A model generated the notes under the pieces. The model was not told the DNA's origin. It saw nothing but the letters and a program-made list of their open reading frames with translations, and did not search any database. The translations under genes and the position numbers were made by a program. A stretch of DNA of 64,000 nt from Sulfitobacter sp. S223 (GTDB lineage Bacteria > Pseudomonadota > Alphaproteobacteria > Rhodobacterales > Rhodobacteraceae), in assembly GCF_025143825.1 (NCBI RefSeq), contig NZ_CP083563.1, forward strand, positions 1-64,000, read 5' to 3'. Shown one piece after another: positions 27,642-35,950 of this stretch; positions within the stretch are counted from its first letter, which is position 1, and each line of letters starts with the position of its first letter.

Positions 27642-27784
27642 TGGCAGAATTCCCCTATTTCAATTCAAGCAAGGACTATCACTGAACGCATTCAATCTCT
27701 AGCCTTCAAGCCTATAAATAGTCGGCAAGTTCCGGCTCTGGACGTGGTGCTTGAAAACGCAGCTTTCGGCACGATCAGGCGGGC

Positions 27785-27810
27785 AATTGCAGCTTCAAAT
27801 AGCTGCAATT
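27785..27810. repeat. Hairpin between hldD and the DUF6165 gene
   Basis: AATTGCAGCT (27785-27794) and AGCTGCAATT (27801-27810) flank a six-base loop, 35 bases beyond the stop of the minus-strand DUF6165-like gene and upstream of hldD on the same strand. Position suggests a terminator or an operon spacer, but there is no T-run after it. Confidence 0.4.
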
Positions 27811-27844
27811 CAGGCTCTAATACAGGGCTTTCCGGTCAGCATAG

Positions 27845-28234
27845 TCAGTAAGGATTATAGGATTTTTCCTCAATGATGACCGAACCGGTCAGCATATTGA
27901 TCTTGCGCTTGATCTCGGCACGCTTGTCGTTCCTGATATAAACCTGACGCGCCAGTTCGATGAAATCGGCACCAAAATTCTGGTCACGCTCGGCCTGGCG
28001 CTTACCATCCTCGATATCCCACAGCGTGTTGTTCACCTCTTCCAGTTGCCCGACAAGCGCATCCAGCTCCGGGCCCGACACAGGAACCTTCGTGACGGCC
28101 TTCTCCAGCGCTTCAAGTTCCAGCTTGACGTTCTTTCGTTTCGCGGCGTCGGAAAATCGTTTTAGTTTGATCCTGAGAATGGTGATTTTGTCGAAAAGCT
28201 CACCAACAGATACGGGTATGTCTATATTATTCAA
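27845..28234 (-). CDS. DUF6165-like small protein
   Basis: The protein has 129 residues, is helical and highly charged, with no signal or membrane segment. ISVGELFDKITILRIKLKRF-type phrasing, then VNNTLWDIEDGKRQAERDQNF, FIELARQVYIRNDKRAEIKR and a C-terminal EEKSY, match what I recall of the DUF6165 family. That family commonly sits beside glycosyltransferase genes and has no known function. It is 33 bases downstream of the split GT4-GT9 gene pair on the same strand, so co-expression is likely. It could be a small partner of the split enzyme, but nothing in the sequence proves this. Confidence 0.7.
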   Translation of the reverse strand: MNNIDIPVSVGELFDKITILRIKLKRFSDAAKRKNVKLELEALEKAVTKVPVSGPELDALVGQLEEVNNTLWDIEDGKRQAERDQNFGADFIELARQVYIRNDKRAEIKRKINMLTGSVIIEEKSYNPY

Positions 28235-28267
28235 AGCATCGCCTTTCTATAGAGGGCGCAAAGTGTT

Positions 28268-29686
28268 TCAGTCCTGACACAGATGTCTAAACGCCTGCAT
28301 GACATCCTCTACGGAGATGTCGGATATACACTTACATTCTCCGGAACGAAACCTCTCTATGTCAGTGACTTCGCAGGGCGTACAGTCCCGCTGTGCAGAA
28401 AGGCTGATGCAGTTCGATCTTAGCGGCGCGCGCGTCGCCACATCTGTCGGGGCGAACAGGGACAGGACCGGAATGCCCAAAGCATGGGCAATGTTCATGA
28501 CCCCGCTGTCATTGGATATGAAGTAATTACAGGCGCGAATTTCACTCACCATTTCCTCGATTGTGCCGCCGGTGTAATCCTGTGCGCCCTCGACATATTC
28601 ATCGGCAACCCCGAATGAACGCAGCTCCCATCCTTCGGCTGTCAGACGCGGAACGAGCTCTTCAAACCCCGTCCACCGCTTCGAGCTCCAATAGCCCGGT
28701 TTTGACCCGCCATGGATGCCGATAACCCGCCCCTGCGTCCATGTATGGTTGATGTTGGACACATAATAGTCATTCGCAAAAGTCGCGGGATCGTATGGCA
28801 CCCCCATCATCGCCTCTACGGCCTCCAGATTAAATAGGCTTTCATGCGATGTCTCACCCGGCCGGAACATGTTCCAGTCCCGGCTATAGAGCACATTCGG
28901 AGAATTGAACCGCATCCGTGCCGACCCGAAGCAATGCGAGAGAAAGACAGTATCGTAGTAACGCTCCAAAAGCGCTGGTCCCATCCGGTGCACCGCATTC
29001 ACAATCCCGTCGCGTTGCAGCAGAAACAGGCTCCCGCTGTAGTCCTCGGCCACGACAACATCGACCGGCGCGCCAATGTGCCGCGCGATGGCAGTCAGCA
29101 TTGGCCCGCAATGCAGCAGATTGCCGATCCCTGACCCGACACCGACCAACACAGGCTTGCGCATGAAATCAAAGACATTTCGCTGCGCATCGCGCTGTCT
29201 GGCAGCAGAGTAGCGGATGGCGTTTTCATGGGCGCGCTGGACGCATTGTGCGTAATACTCGGGGTCGTCATAAAGCCGCGAGATTTCGGTGGCCCATGCA
29301 TCAGCATCTTCGGGCAAAACGATCCCGGATTCAGTCAACAGATACGGCACGTTGCCTTCGGTCGATCCGATGACCGGTTTGCCAAAGCGATGTGCCTCAA
29401 TGGGGACGCGTCCGAAGGTTTCCTTGAACTGATAGCTTGGAACCGCGACCACATGGGCCCCAAGATAGAGGGGGGTCATATCCTCTACCTTCGAGATGAT
29501 CTCGACGTTTTTCAGCCCTCGGCTATCGATCTGGGCAATGCCTGCTTCGATGGATTTTTGATTGGCGATTGTCACAAAGGACACGTTGGGTAGACGTTCT
29601 GCGACATCAAGGATCAGATCAAACCCTTTGTCGGGCCGTGAATTGGCCAACAGAACATAATTCATGCGCGTGGGGGCGTCCGACAT
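28268..29686 (-). CDS. GT4 donor-domain plus GT9 protein (second part of split enzyme)
   Basis: The protein has 472 residues. It opens mid-fold with MNYVLLANSRPDKGFDLILD, the start of a GT4 C-terminal domain, and continues with GRVPIEAHRFGKPVIGS. From about residue 175 it is GT9: VLVGVGSGIGNLLHCGPMLT, VIGIHGGSKPGYWSSKRW and FISNDSGVMNIAHALGIP. It aligns by eye with residues from about 1230 onward of the 1673-residue protein. The ATG shares one base with the preceding stop (TGATG). As a heptosyltransferase-like enzyme it would use ADP-heptose. Either the two proteins assemble as a split GT4, or a fused gene has been broken by an indel. Confidence 0.85.
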   Translation of the reverse strand: MSDAPTRMNYVLLANSRPDKGFDLILDVAERLPNVSFVTIANQKSIEAGIAQIDSRGLKNVEIISKVEDMTPLYLGAHVVAVPSYQFKETFGRVPIEAHRFGKPVIGSTEGNVPYLLTESGIVLPEDADAWATEISRLYDDPEYYAQCVQRAHENAIRYSAARQRDAQRNVFDFMRKPVLVGVGSGIGNLLHCGPMLTAIARHIGAPVDVVVAEDYSGSLFLLQRDGIVNAVHRMGPALLERYYDTVFLSHCFGSARMRFNSPNVLYSRDWNMFRPGETSHESLFNLEAVEAMMGVPYDPATFANDYYVSNINHTWTQGRVIGIHGGSKPGYWSSKRWTGFEELVPRLTAEGWELRSFGVADEYVEGAQDYTGGTIEEMVSEIRACNYFISNDSGVMNIAHALGIPVLSLFAPTDVATRAPLRSNCISLSAQRDCTPCEVTDIERFRSGECKCISDISVEDVMQAFRHLCQD

Positions 29687-31686
29687 CAGGCACGTTCTCC
29701 CGGAATGGATGGAATAACCGGACAGCGAATACCATGGGCGGCTTCGATGATGTCACGTGTATATTCGGAATTGGCGAAAATGGTCTGGGCCTGAGACATG
29801 ATATAGCCAAAGTCCTCGCGGGGGATCGGGGTGCCGTCGCCCTCGAAAAAGGTCTCGCCGCCGCCACGGCCCAGCACGTCACGCCAGAAGTAGATGCCGT
29901 ATACGAAGGTGATGTTAGTCATCTCAAGCGCCTGCGCCACCTGATACCCCATACCTGAAATCGCGTGCACCACAGACGCACGATTTTTGATGAAGTACCG
30001 CCGCATCACGTTGGGGTCGTTGTCGATCGCGCCCGAAACGATGCCTTCGGGTTTCACGTGACTTTCGATCGCTTCCCGTTCAACCCCGAGGATATGTGGC
30101 TCTAACCCGAATGATTTGTAGTTATAGGCCAGGCTTTCCATCGTGTGCTCGGCGCCGCCGAATTTGGCGATCCCGTACCGAGAGAGCAAGACAACAGGGC
30201 CGCTGCCGGGTGTCGGGGTTTTGGGGGTGTAGACCCATTCATAGGCGCCCAATTGGACGTTGAGCGGCTTTTCCAGTTCGATCAACCCTGCAAGATCCAA
30301 ATCCTGAAGAGCCTTCGCCCGCCACAAACGGGTGCCGTCTTCATCAATGATGCAGCCTGCTTGGGGGTGACGCATGACCAGCTTTCGCCACGTGTCATAA
30401 TTGTGCTCAGCCGTGGGTCCCAGAACAAGGATATCTTCTTTGCCGACGTCATGTGTAAACAACGCGCCCAATGTCGCGCAGTTTTCAAATCTGGACTGAT
30501 CACCATGAAGCAGCGGTGAATCCGGTTCGTCCGGACGGGTGACCTGAATGAAACCGGGCTCGGGCAGGGGCTTGAGTGCCCCTTGCAGATATCCGTAGAC
30601 ACGTTTGTTGTTGGTCGCCGTCAGGTTGCCAGGCCATCTTTCGAGGATCAGGTCCGACAGCTCCATCGCCTCATCGATTTTGCGCATCTCGATCAGGATA
30701 CGTGTTTTGGCGACCAGCGGTTCCGGCCGGTCCGGATTTTGCGCGATGCTGATTTCGATAATCCGCTCGGCCAGATCCAGATCGCCAATCTGCGTGGCCG
30801 CCTGTGCCAGCGACGCCGGCAATTTGGGCAAGGGATCCAGATCTAAAAGCGCGTTGAGAAGCGCCAGAAGATCGGCGGACAGCGCCTGATCCTGTGCGTG
30901 ACCCGCCGCATTGATCTGGCGGGCACCGACCTTGGCCAGTTCAAGGCCGGAACGTTCCGGTTTCCAGCCGCTGTTATAAAGCTTCAAAAAGATCGATCGA
31001 GCCTGTTCGAGCTGACCATCCTGTAGATATGTAACCCCCAGAAAAAACTCCGGCTCGGGGTCATCTTCGGACAGGGAGATCAACATGTTGAAAAACATGT
31101 AAGCCTTTGACAGGTCTTTTTCGTACAGACATCCGCGCCCGATGGACAAAAGCAGCGCGTGAAATTCCTTATTGCCGGCCAGAAACGTACCCGAATTACT
31201 TAACTGCGGCCACCGCTCAGGAATTGGGAGCCTTCGGGCCAGAAGAGCATTCTCAATCTGCGCCAGAACCGCCTTGCCAGCGCCTGTCAGGCGCGCAGAT
31301 TTCTGGGGCTGTGGGGTGGACGCATTTGATGCAGCAGGCACAGGCGCGGGCTGAGAAGTTTGTGTCGGAGCGGGCGCACTGCCAACAAGCTTATTGCTGA
31401 GAGCGACCGTCTGATCCGGCGCGCCCTTGAGGCGAACAACCCCTGTCATCAGCTTTTCAGGCGGATAGTCTTTTGAGGGTTTAATGCGAAATCCGTGAAA
31501 CCCGGTTCCCACACCTCTATCAAGGAGGTGCTGGCGGAAATCATCTGCAACAGCAGTCCCCAGAGTTTCTCCGTCGACCAAAAACTCGACCTCTAGTGGC
31601 GTGGCGTAGTTATCAGAATAGAGGCACCAGCCTGTGATATATCCATGAGCTGACACACCAGCCCACCCCTTTAAAACATGACTCAT
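29686..31686 (-). CDS. Tetratricopeptide-like protein ending in a GT4 acceptor domain (first part of split enzyme)
   Basis: The protein has 666 residues. The N-terminal domain (GWAGVSAHGYITGWCLYSD...FHGFRI, residues 8-75) is a type often found ahead of alphaproteobacterial glycosyltransferases. A Pro/Ala/Thr-rich linker follows, then TPR-like helices (EFFLGVTYLQDGQLEQARSI and neighbours). From about residue 490 comes a GT4 N-domain: VVLLSRYGIAKFGGAEHTME, VVHAISGMGYQVAQALE and TIFANSEYTRDIIEAAHGIR. The chain stops at PVIPSIPGERA, exactly where the larger paralogue enters the linker to its donor domain. Translation of the next gene is coupled. Upstream is the parB 3' region, about 200 bases away. 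Confidence 0.8.
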   Translation of the reverse strand: MSHVLKGWAGVSAHGYITGWCLYSDNYATPLEVEFLVDGETLGTAVADDFRQHLLDRGVGTGFHGFRIKPSKDYPPEKLMTGVVRLKGAPDQTVALSNKLVGSAPAPTQTSQPAPVPAASNASTPQPQKSARLTGAGKAVLAQIENALLARRLPIPERWPQLSNSGTFLAGNKEFHALLLSIGRGCLYEKDLSKAYMFFNMLISLSEDDPEPEFFLGVTYLQDGQLEQARSIFLKLYNSGWKPERSGLELAKVGARQINAAGHAQDQALSADLLALLNALLDLDPLPKLPASLAQAATQIGDLDLAERIIEISIAQNPDRPEPLVAKTRILIEMRKIDEAMELSDLILERWPGNLTATNNKRVYGYLQGALKPLPEPGFIQVTRPDEPDSPLLHGDQSRFENCATLGALFTHDVGKEDILVLGPTAEHNYDTWRKLVMRHPQAGCIIDEDGTRLWRAKALQDLDLAGLIELEKPLNVQLGAYEWVYTPKTPTPGSGPVVLLSRYGIAKFGGAEHTMESLAYNYKSFGLEPHILGVEREAIESHVKPEGIVSGAIDNDPNVMRRYFIKNRASVVHAISGMGYQVAQALEMTNITFVYGIYFWRDVLGRGGGETFFEGDGTPIPREDFGYIMSQAQTIFANSEYTRDIIEAAHGIRCPVIPSIPGERA

Positions 31687-31847
31687 ACCAGCCCTAGCCT
31701 ACATTTTTTTGGACACATGGCGTATCTCATGAAAACCACTCCCACAACGACAAAACAGTCTTCAGCCAGACCTGCAAGGCGCTTTGGAAAACGATCGCCC
31801 AAACCTATACCCGCACATGGTGATGCACCACCACCCCTGCCGGAACA

Positions 31848-31877
31848 GTCAAATGTTTCGCACGCGAAACATTTGAC
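31848..31877. promoter_or_regulatory. parS-like partition palindrome
   Basis: GTCAAATGTTTCGC (31848-31861) and GCGAAACATTTGAC (31864-31877) are perfect 14-base arms around AC, 14 bases past the parB stop. The inner TGTTTC...GAAACA half-sites equal those of the chromosomal parS consensus, with a six-base instead of four-base centre. GTCAAAT recurs at 31884. No T-run follows, so a ParB-binding site is more likely than a terminator. Confidence 0.6.
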
Positions 31878-31891
31878 CTATTGGTCAAATT

Positions 31892-32962
31892 TTACAAATT
31901 GACGGATATCCAGCGCAACAGGCTATCGCGGCTGGCCTTGGTCAGACCCGGACCTTTCAGAGTGATGCTACCGTCAGGATTGTCGTGCATCCAGACCGCG
32001 GCTGCCACCTTTCGCCCGCCCTCTGTCCGCTCGGCTTGTTCCTTTGGCTGAACCGCCTGCGCGAGAGTATCGTCAACGGCAGGCGCATCCGCGTGATTAC
32101 GCTCGGCCGTTTTTTCAGGTGTCTGTCTGGGGGCTGGCGGCGCGACCACAAGGCCCTGTTCAAGCAAGGCGCGTTCCTGCTCGGCGGTATCGGGGGCCTG
32201 TGCTTCCAGCAACGCCACCAACCGGGGGCCCAACGCAGGGTCATCCTCCAGGCGACGTGCAAGCGTCAGGCCCGCACGTTCCCCCATGGCGGTTGGGAAC
32301 CGCAGCGCCCCATCCAAGGCCCGCACAATGTGGGTAAAGCTGCCGATCTTGGACCTTTTTGCACGGCTCGCGCTCTGAAATAGAGACTGCAAGGCCGATT
32401 TGTCACTATCATAGACACCCTGCTCCACCGTTCGCAGCACAATATGTGCCCGCTCGTAATAGCTGAGACCGACGCGGATTTCGTTCTCTTCCACCATCGC
32501 AAGATAGGCGTCAGAGGCTTCTTGAGGGCTGCGCAGCAGCGCAAGCACATGGGCCGGACGCCCCTCCTCTGCTGCGATCTGTGACAGCGCCAGACAGCGC
32601 CGCCACCCTGAAATCAAACCATAGCTGTCCGGCCCGAGGGAAACGACCTCGACCGGTTGCTGCTGGCCGCGCGCGCGCAAGCTGCTGACCAAAGCTTCCA
32701 GTTCTTCGGGGTCCGTCATCACCCTGTCACGCACCAGATGATCCAGCTGGATCTGTGCGATCGGCACATCCAGCACCATGCGCCCGCTCTCACGGGCCTC
32801 ACGCAACGCGTGCGACATTTCCTCCAGCGCCGATACGCTGGCGGCGTCATGTACAATGCCGCTGATGGGAGGTGTCCCCCGATAGGATTTAGTCTCTAAC
32901 TGGGGAGGAATACCCTCACTGGCTGAGAATGAAGGCGGGGTGAGCCGTTTGCGTTTGGCCAT
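31892..32962 (-). CDS. parB: ParB-family partition protein
   Basis: Binds centromere-like sites and works with ParA to segregate the plasmid. The protein has 356 residues. The ParB/Spo0J N-domain includes IAQIQLDHLVRDRVMTDPEELEALVSS, then QQQPVEVV and YGLISGWRRCLAL, the arginine motif. A helix-turn-helix region follows (MVEENEIRVGLSYYERAHIV, then RSKIGSFTHIVRAL). The C-terminus (KGPGLTKASRDSLLRWISVNL) probably dimerises. The ATG at 32962 has AAGGAG 9 bases upstream. It follows parA by 78 bases on the same strand, and a parS-like palindrome lies just past its stop. Confidence 0.95.
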   Translation of the reverse strand: MAKRKRLTPPSFSASEGIPPQLETKSYRGTPPISGIVHDAASVSALEEMSHALREARESGRMVLDVPIAQIQLDHLVRDRVMTDPEELEALVSSLRARGQQQPVEVVSLGPDSYGLISGWRRCLALSQIAAEEGRPAHVLALLRSPQEASDAYLAMVEENEIRVGLSYYERAHIVLRTVEQGVYDSDKSALQSLFQSASRAKRSKIGSFTHIVRALDGALRFPTAMGERAGLTLARRLEDDPALGPRLVALLEAQAPDTAEQERALLEQGLVVAPPAPRQTPEKTAERNHADAPAVDDTLAQAVQPKEQAERTEGGRKVAAAVWMHDNPDGSITLKGPGLTKASRDSLLRWISVNL

Positions 32963-33040
32963 GATCGGATCTCCTTTGGCGTCTGGAGGCCGCAGGATCT
33001 GCGGCGAAAATCAAGCGCGCGTTAACACGCCGTGCTGTAC

Positions 33041-34426
33041 TTACTTGGCCGCCTGCCCTGCGGCTTCGGCATCGCGCGCCCAAGCCCCGATCAGCAGCGC
33101 CTTGAAGGCAGCATAGGTTTCGTCAAATGTTTCGCGGCCCCTTGCGTAGGTCTCGCGGTTGAAGTCGCGGTAATCGGCTTCGTAGATACCGCGCACCTGT
33201 TCGCCGGCCTGACCGATCAGCGCAGTGAACCCCTGCCGATGCGGGGATAGGGTTTCGCCGAGATAGGTTTGCATCAATGCCCCCAGTTCGGCCTGCTGCG
33301 CCCCGTCATATCGTGTGATGACAGCCCTGACGGCATCCCATTCGAACGACAGCTCTTCGCGCCCCAGCGCGCGTGCTGCGATGTTCTCGCCGTCTTCGAT
33401 GGATTTGAACGTGGTGTGCAGCATGTCAAAGAACCGGCCCGTGCTGTCGAATTCAAGAAACGACGCCCCCAGCGGGACCAGCAAGATATCCGAGGCGGTG
33501 AGCCCGTTGATCGTCAGGTAGCCCAGGGCAGGGGGGGTATCGATGAAGATCACGTCATAGCTATCGAGCACGCCGTCAGCGGCCAGCGTATCACTGAGCG
33601 CATCCCATAGTTTCCAGCCACGTGCCTGCATCCGCCACACCGGCACCTGGAATTCGGCCCAATACAAATCAAGCTGCGCGCCGATCAGATCGATGTTCGG
33701 CCAGTGGGTGTTCTGGATGAGGTCAGGCGCGCGCACCCCGAGAGCTTCGGTCAGGGTTTCGTCCACGGGGATGGGCGGATCACCGCGGTCAATACGGCGT
33801 TGGTTGTCGCTGCGCAGATGTTGGGCGTAGTGGCGGGCGATCAGCGGGAAAACAGTTTGCCATTCGTCCGCGACCTGTCCGCCAAAGATGGAGGTCATTG
33901 ATCCCTGACTGTCGAGGTCGATCACCAGCACGCGGTAGCCGTCAAGCGCGGCGGACATCGCCAGATGCGCCGCGGTAGATGTCTTGCCGACCCCGCCTTT
34001 GAAGTTGGCCACGGCGACCATCTTTGCCGGCAGGCCCTCGGGGCGGTAGGGCAGGTAGTTCTTGGCCTTGGAACCTTCTGCGGCGAAATGGGCGCGCAGA
34101 CGCAACACCTCATCGAGGGTAAACCATTTCGCGCCGCTTTCGGTCTCTGACATCCCTTGTGGCAGGTCGGGGTTCTGTTTGAGAACGCGGCGGAAGTGAC
34201 CCTGTGCGACGGGGATCAGATAGCGGGTAATTTCCCAAGTAGAAAATCGTCGCAACTGTCGGCTGCCATCCATCTGAAGCCCGCGGCCGACCAGATCGTC
34301 GCGCCCGCGGGCGCAGGCTTGGGCAATGTTGTGAAAGTCATGTGTTGTCGTTGTATCGGCCAGGGCATCACGCGCTTGATCGGGATCTATGGTGAAATAG
34401 GGGGGCGTCCTTGCGGGGGAGGTCAT
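33041..34426 (-). CDS. parA: ParA-family partition ATPase
   Basis: A Walker-type ATPase that moves plasmid copies apart. The protein has 461 residues. A DNA-binding N-terminal part (residues 1-130; RFSTWEITRYLIPVAQGHFRR) probably autoregulates the operon, as in type Ia ParA proteins. The deviant Walker A motif is VANFKGGVGKTSTAAHLA (about residues 138-155), followed by RVLVIDLDSQGSMTSIF. DVIFIDTPPALGYLTINGL is the Walker B region and LLVPLGASFLEFDSTGRF the later conserved block. It is divergent from the replication initiator gene across the 486-base origin and is followed by parB. Assignment is secure. Confidence 0.97.
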   Translation of the reverse strand: MTSPARTPPYFTIDPDQARDALADTTTTHDFHNIAQACARGRDDLVGRGLQMDGSRQLRRFSTWEITRYLIPVAQGHFRRVLKQNPDLPQGMSETESGAKWFTLDEVLRLRAHFAAEGSKAKNYLPYRPEGLPAKMVAVANFKGGVGKTSTAAHLAMSAALDGYRVLVIDLDSQGSMTSIFGGQVADEWQTVFPLIARHYAQHLRSDNQRRIDRGDPPIPVDETLTEALGVRAPDLIQNTHWPNIDLIGAQLDLYWAEFQVPVWRMQARGWKLWDALSDTLAADGVLDSYDVIFIDTPPALGYLTINGLTASDILLVPLGASFLEFDSTGRFFDMLHTTFKSIEDGENIAARALGREELSFEWDAVRAVITRYDGAQQAELGALMQTYLGETLSPHRQGFTALIGQAGEQVRGIYEADYRDFNRETYARGRETFDETYAAFKALLIGAWARDAEAAGQAAK

Positions 34427-34677
34427 GGAAATACGCGGCCTTTATGTGTTGAGTTTTTCGCAAGGTAGCACAAAACGCAGCACATGGAATAAATCTTATC
34501 ACCCGCCTGTCTTTTTCTTTGTTTTTCTGAGCAATTCCAGCCTTTCGGGCGGGGTTTTGCGGTGCAGAAGGGGTGTTTCGAGGTCGTCTGGACCTGCTTA
34601 TTCCAGTTAATTAGTAGTTATATGTCGTTAAGGCACAACATGATTTCGCAACATCCTGATTTATAAGGCGGTAGGGC

Positions 34678-34758
34678 GACTCTGAAAAGGGAGTGCGACT
34701 CTGAAACACCGATAAAGCGATTCCAATCCCCCGTTGGAATGACTCTGATCCCCCGTTG
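34678..34758 (+). repeat. Iteron-like direct repeats and a dyad
   Basis: ATCCCCCGTTG occurs at 34726-34736 and 34748-34758, exactly 22 bases apart (two helical turns). GACTCTGA occurs at 34678-34685, 34697-34704 and 34741-34748. ATTCCAA (34720-34726) and TTGGAAT (34734-34740) form an inverted repeat over the first long copy. These are the probable RepA binding sites. Confidence 0.65.
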
Positions 34759-34785
34759 AGATGTGCGCGAAGAGTGGACGGGACC

Positions 34786-34794
34786 TGTGGATAA
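34786..34794 (-). promoter_or_regulatory. DnaA box
   Basis: The minus strand reads TTATCCACA, a perfect match to the strict DnaA-box consensus. It lies 28 bases past the last long repeat and about 120 bases before repA. It supports host DnaA taking part in initiation at this origin. Confidence 0.7.
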
Positions 34795-34912
34795 CTTTAG
34801 GATGCTCGCAACCCGCCACAAGTGTGGGATTCGCGTAAAGCGTTAAAAGTGTTCCTGACTACGGCAGGGCACCAGAGCAGCAGGCAATCTGCCACAGGTA
34901 GAGGACGAAACC

Positions 34913-35911
34913 ATGCAACAACCCAGTGTCGGGGTGGGGCCCCCAACGGCGGATTTTTTCGTCTGCGATTTCTTTGGGGCCAGTCCAAAAAATGATCTGG
35001 GCACAATGGAGCATCCGATCTTTTCCCTGTCCACGCGACCGGACCGGCGGATCCTGAGCTATACCCATAATGATACGTTCGTAGAGGTCACGCCCAGTGT
35101 GAAAGGACGTGCGACAATCCACGACAAGGACATTCTGATTTATTGTGTCAGCCAGTTGATGGCGGCGGTGAATGCGGGCAAGCCGATCAGCCGCGTGCTG
35201 CATCTCAAGGCGCATGATCTTTTGATGGCGACGCACAGGGATACGAGCGGCGATGCCTATGCGCGCCTGCGCGAAGCCTTCGAGCGGTTGTCGGGAACGC
35301 GCATTACCACCAACATCACCACCGGAGGTGTCGAGACCACCAGCGGTTTTGGTTTGATCGAAGCCTGGGAAATTGTGCGCCGCGCGCGGGCGGGCAGGAT
35401 GATCAACCTTACTGTCACTCTGAGCGAGTGGCTGTTCAGGGCGGTCTTGGATAAATCGGTGCTGACGCTGAACCGTGATTATTTCCGGTTGCGTAAACCG
35501 CTGGAGCGGCGGGTCTATGAACTGGTGCGCAAGCATTGCGGACGTCAGGCGGAATGGGTGGTCTCTGTATCGGTCTTGCACAAGAAGGCAGGCTCGGCCG
35601 CGCCATTGCGGGTGTTTCGGGCGGCTGTGCGGCGGATGATCCAAGATGGCAATCTGCCCGACTACCAGATGTCCGAGCGTGCGGGTGATCTGATTTGTTT
35701 CGGACGCATCGCCGTGATCGAGCCGTCCTTGCGTGCGCCGGTTCTGATGACACAGACGCTTGAGACCGCGCGCGCGCTGGCACCGGGCGACGACATCTAT
35801 GCGCTGGAGGCCGAATGGCGCCAGTGGTGGGCCGAGACGGGCGCGCCGAAACTGGGATCTGCGGACAAGGCATTCCTGGGATGGGTTCATGCACGACAAG
35901 CCCGTTCCTGA
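34913..35911 (+). CDS. repA: Plasmid replication initiator RepA (RPA family)
   Basis: Starts plasmid replication by binding the adjacent repeats. The protein has 332 residues. MEHPIFSLSTRPDRR, TIHDKDILIYCVSQLMAA, THRDTSGDAYARLREAFERL, RITTNITTGGVETTSGFGLI, LNRDYFRLRKPLERRVYELV and RKHCGRQAEWVVS are phrases of the 'replication initiator protein A' family of Rhodobacteraceae plasmids. Two winged-helix-like domains are expected (about residues 60-170 and 185-290). The ATG at 34913 has GAGGA 7 bases upstream. It is divergent from parAB across the origin. It is not a RepC or DnaA-like replicase, so the plasmid belongs to the RepA class; the incompatibility type needs comparison. Confidence 0.93.
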   Translation: MQQPSVGVGPPTADFFVCDFFGASPKNDLGTMEHPIFSLSTRPDRRILSYTHNDTFVEVTPSVKGRATIHDKDILIYCVSQLMAAVNAGKPISRVLHLKAHDLLMATHRDTSGDAYARLREAFERLSGTRITTNITTGGVETTSGFGLIEAWEIVRRARAGRMINLTVTLSEWLFRAVLDKSVLTLNRDYFRLRKPLERRVYELVRKHCGRQAEWVVSVSVLHKKAGSAAPLRVFRAAVRRMIQDGNLPDYQMSERAGDLICFGRIAVIEPSLRAPVLMTQTLETARALAPGDDIYALEAEWRQWWAETGAPKLGSADKAFLGWVHARQARS

Positions 35912-35950
35912 AGCGGGTAGGGATAATGGATCTCACAGGGTTATGAGACG

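Larger units (their letters stand above)
34427..34912. other. Plasmid origin region (oriV) between parA and repA
   Basis: This 486-base gap has no gene. It carries direct repeats, a dyad and a DnaA box near the repA end, and an AT-rich stretch at about 34600-34670 that could be the unwinding element. The layout, with initiator and partition genes facing away from it, is that of a theta-type origin. The parA and repA promoters must also lie here; I could not fix their -35 and -10 boxes. Confidence 0.7.

Noticed and set aside
31678-31902. Possible 74-residue plus-strand gene next to parB
   Set aside because: It spans the parS-like palindrome and the upstream region of the minus-strand gene; no ribosome site and no similarity that I recognise.
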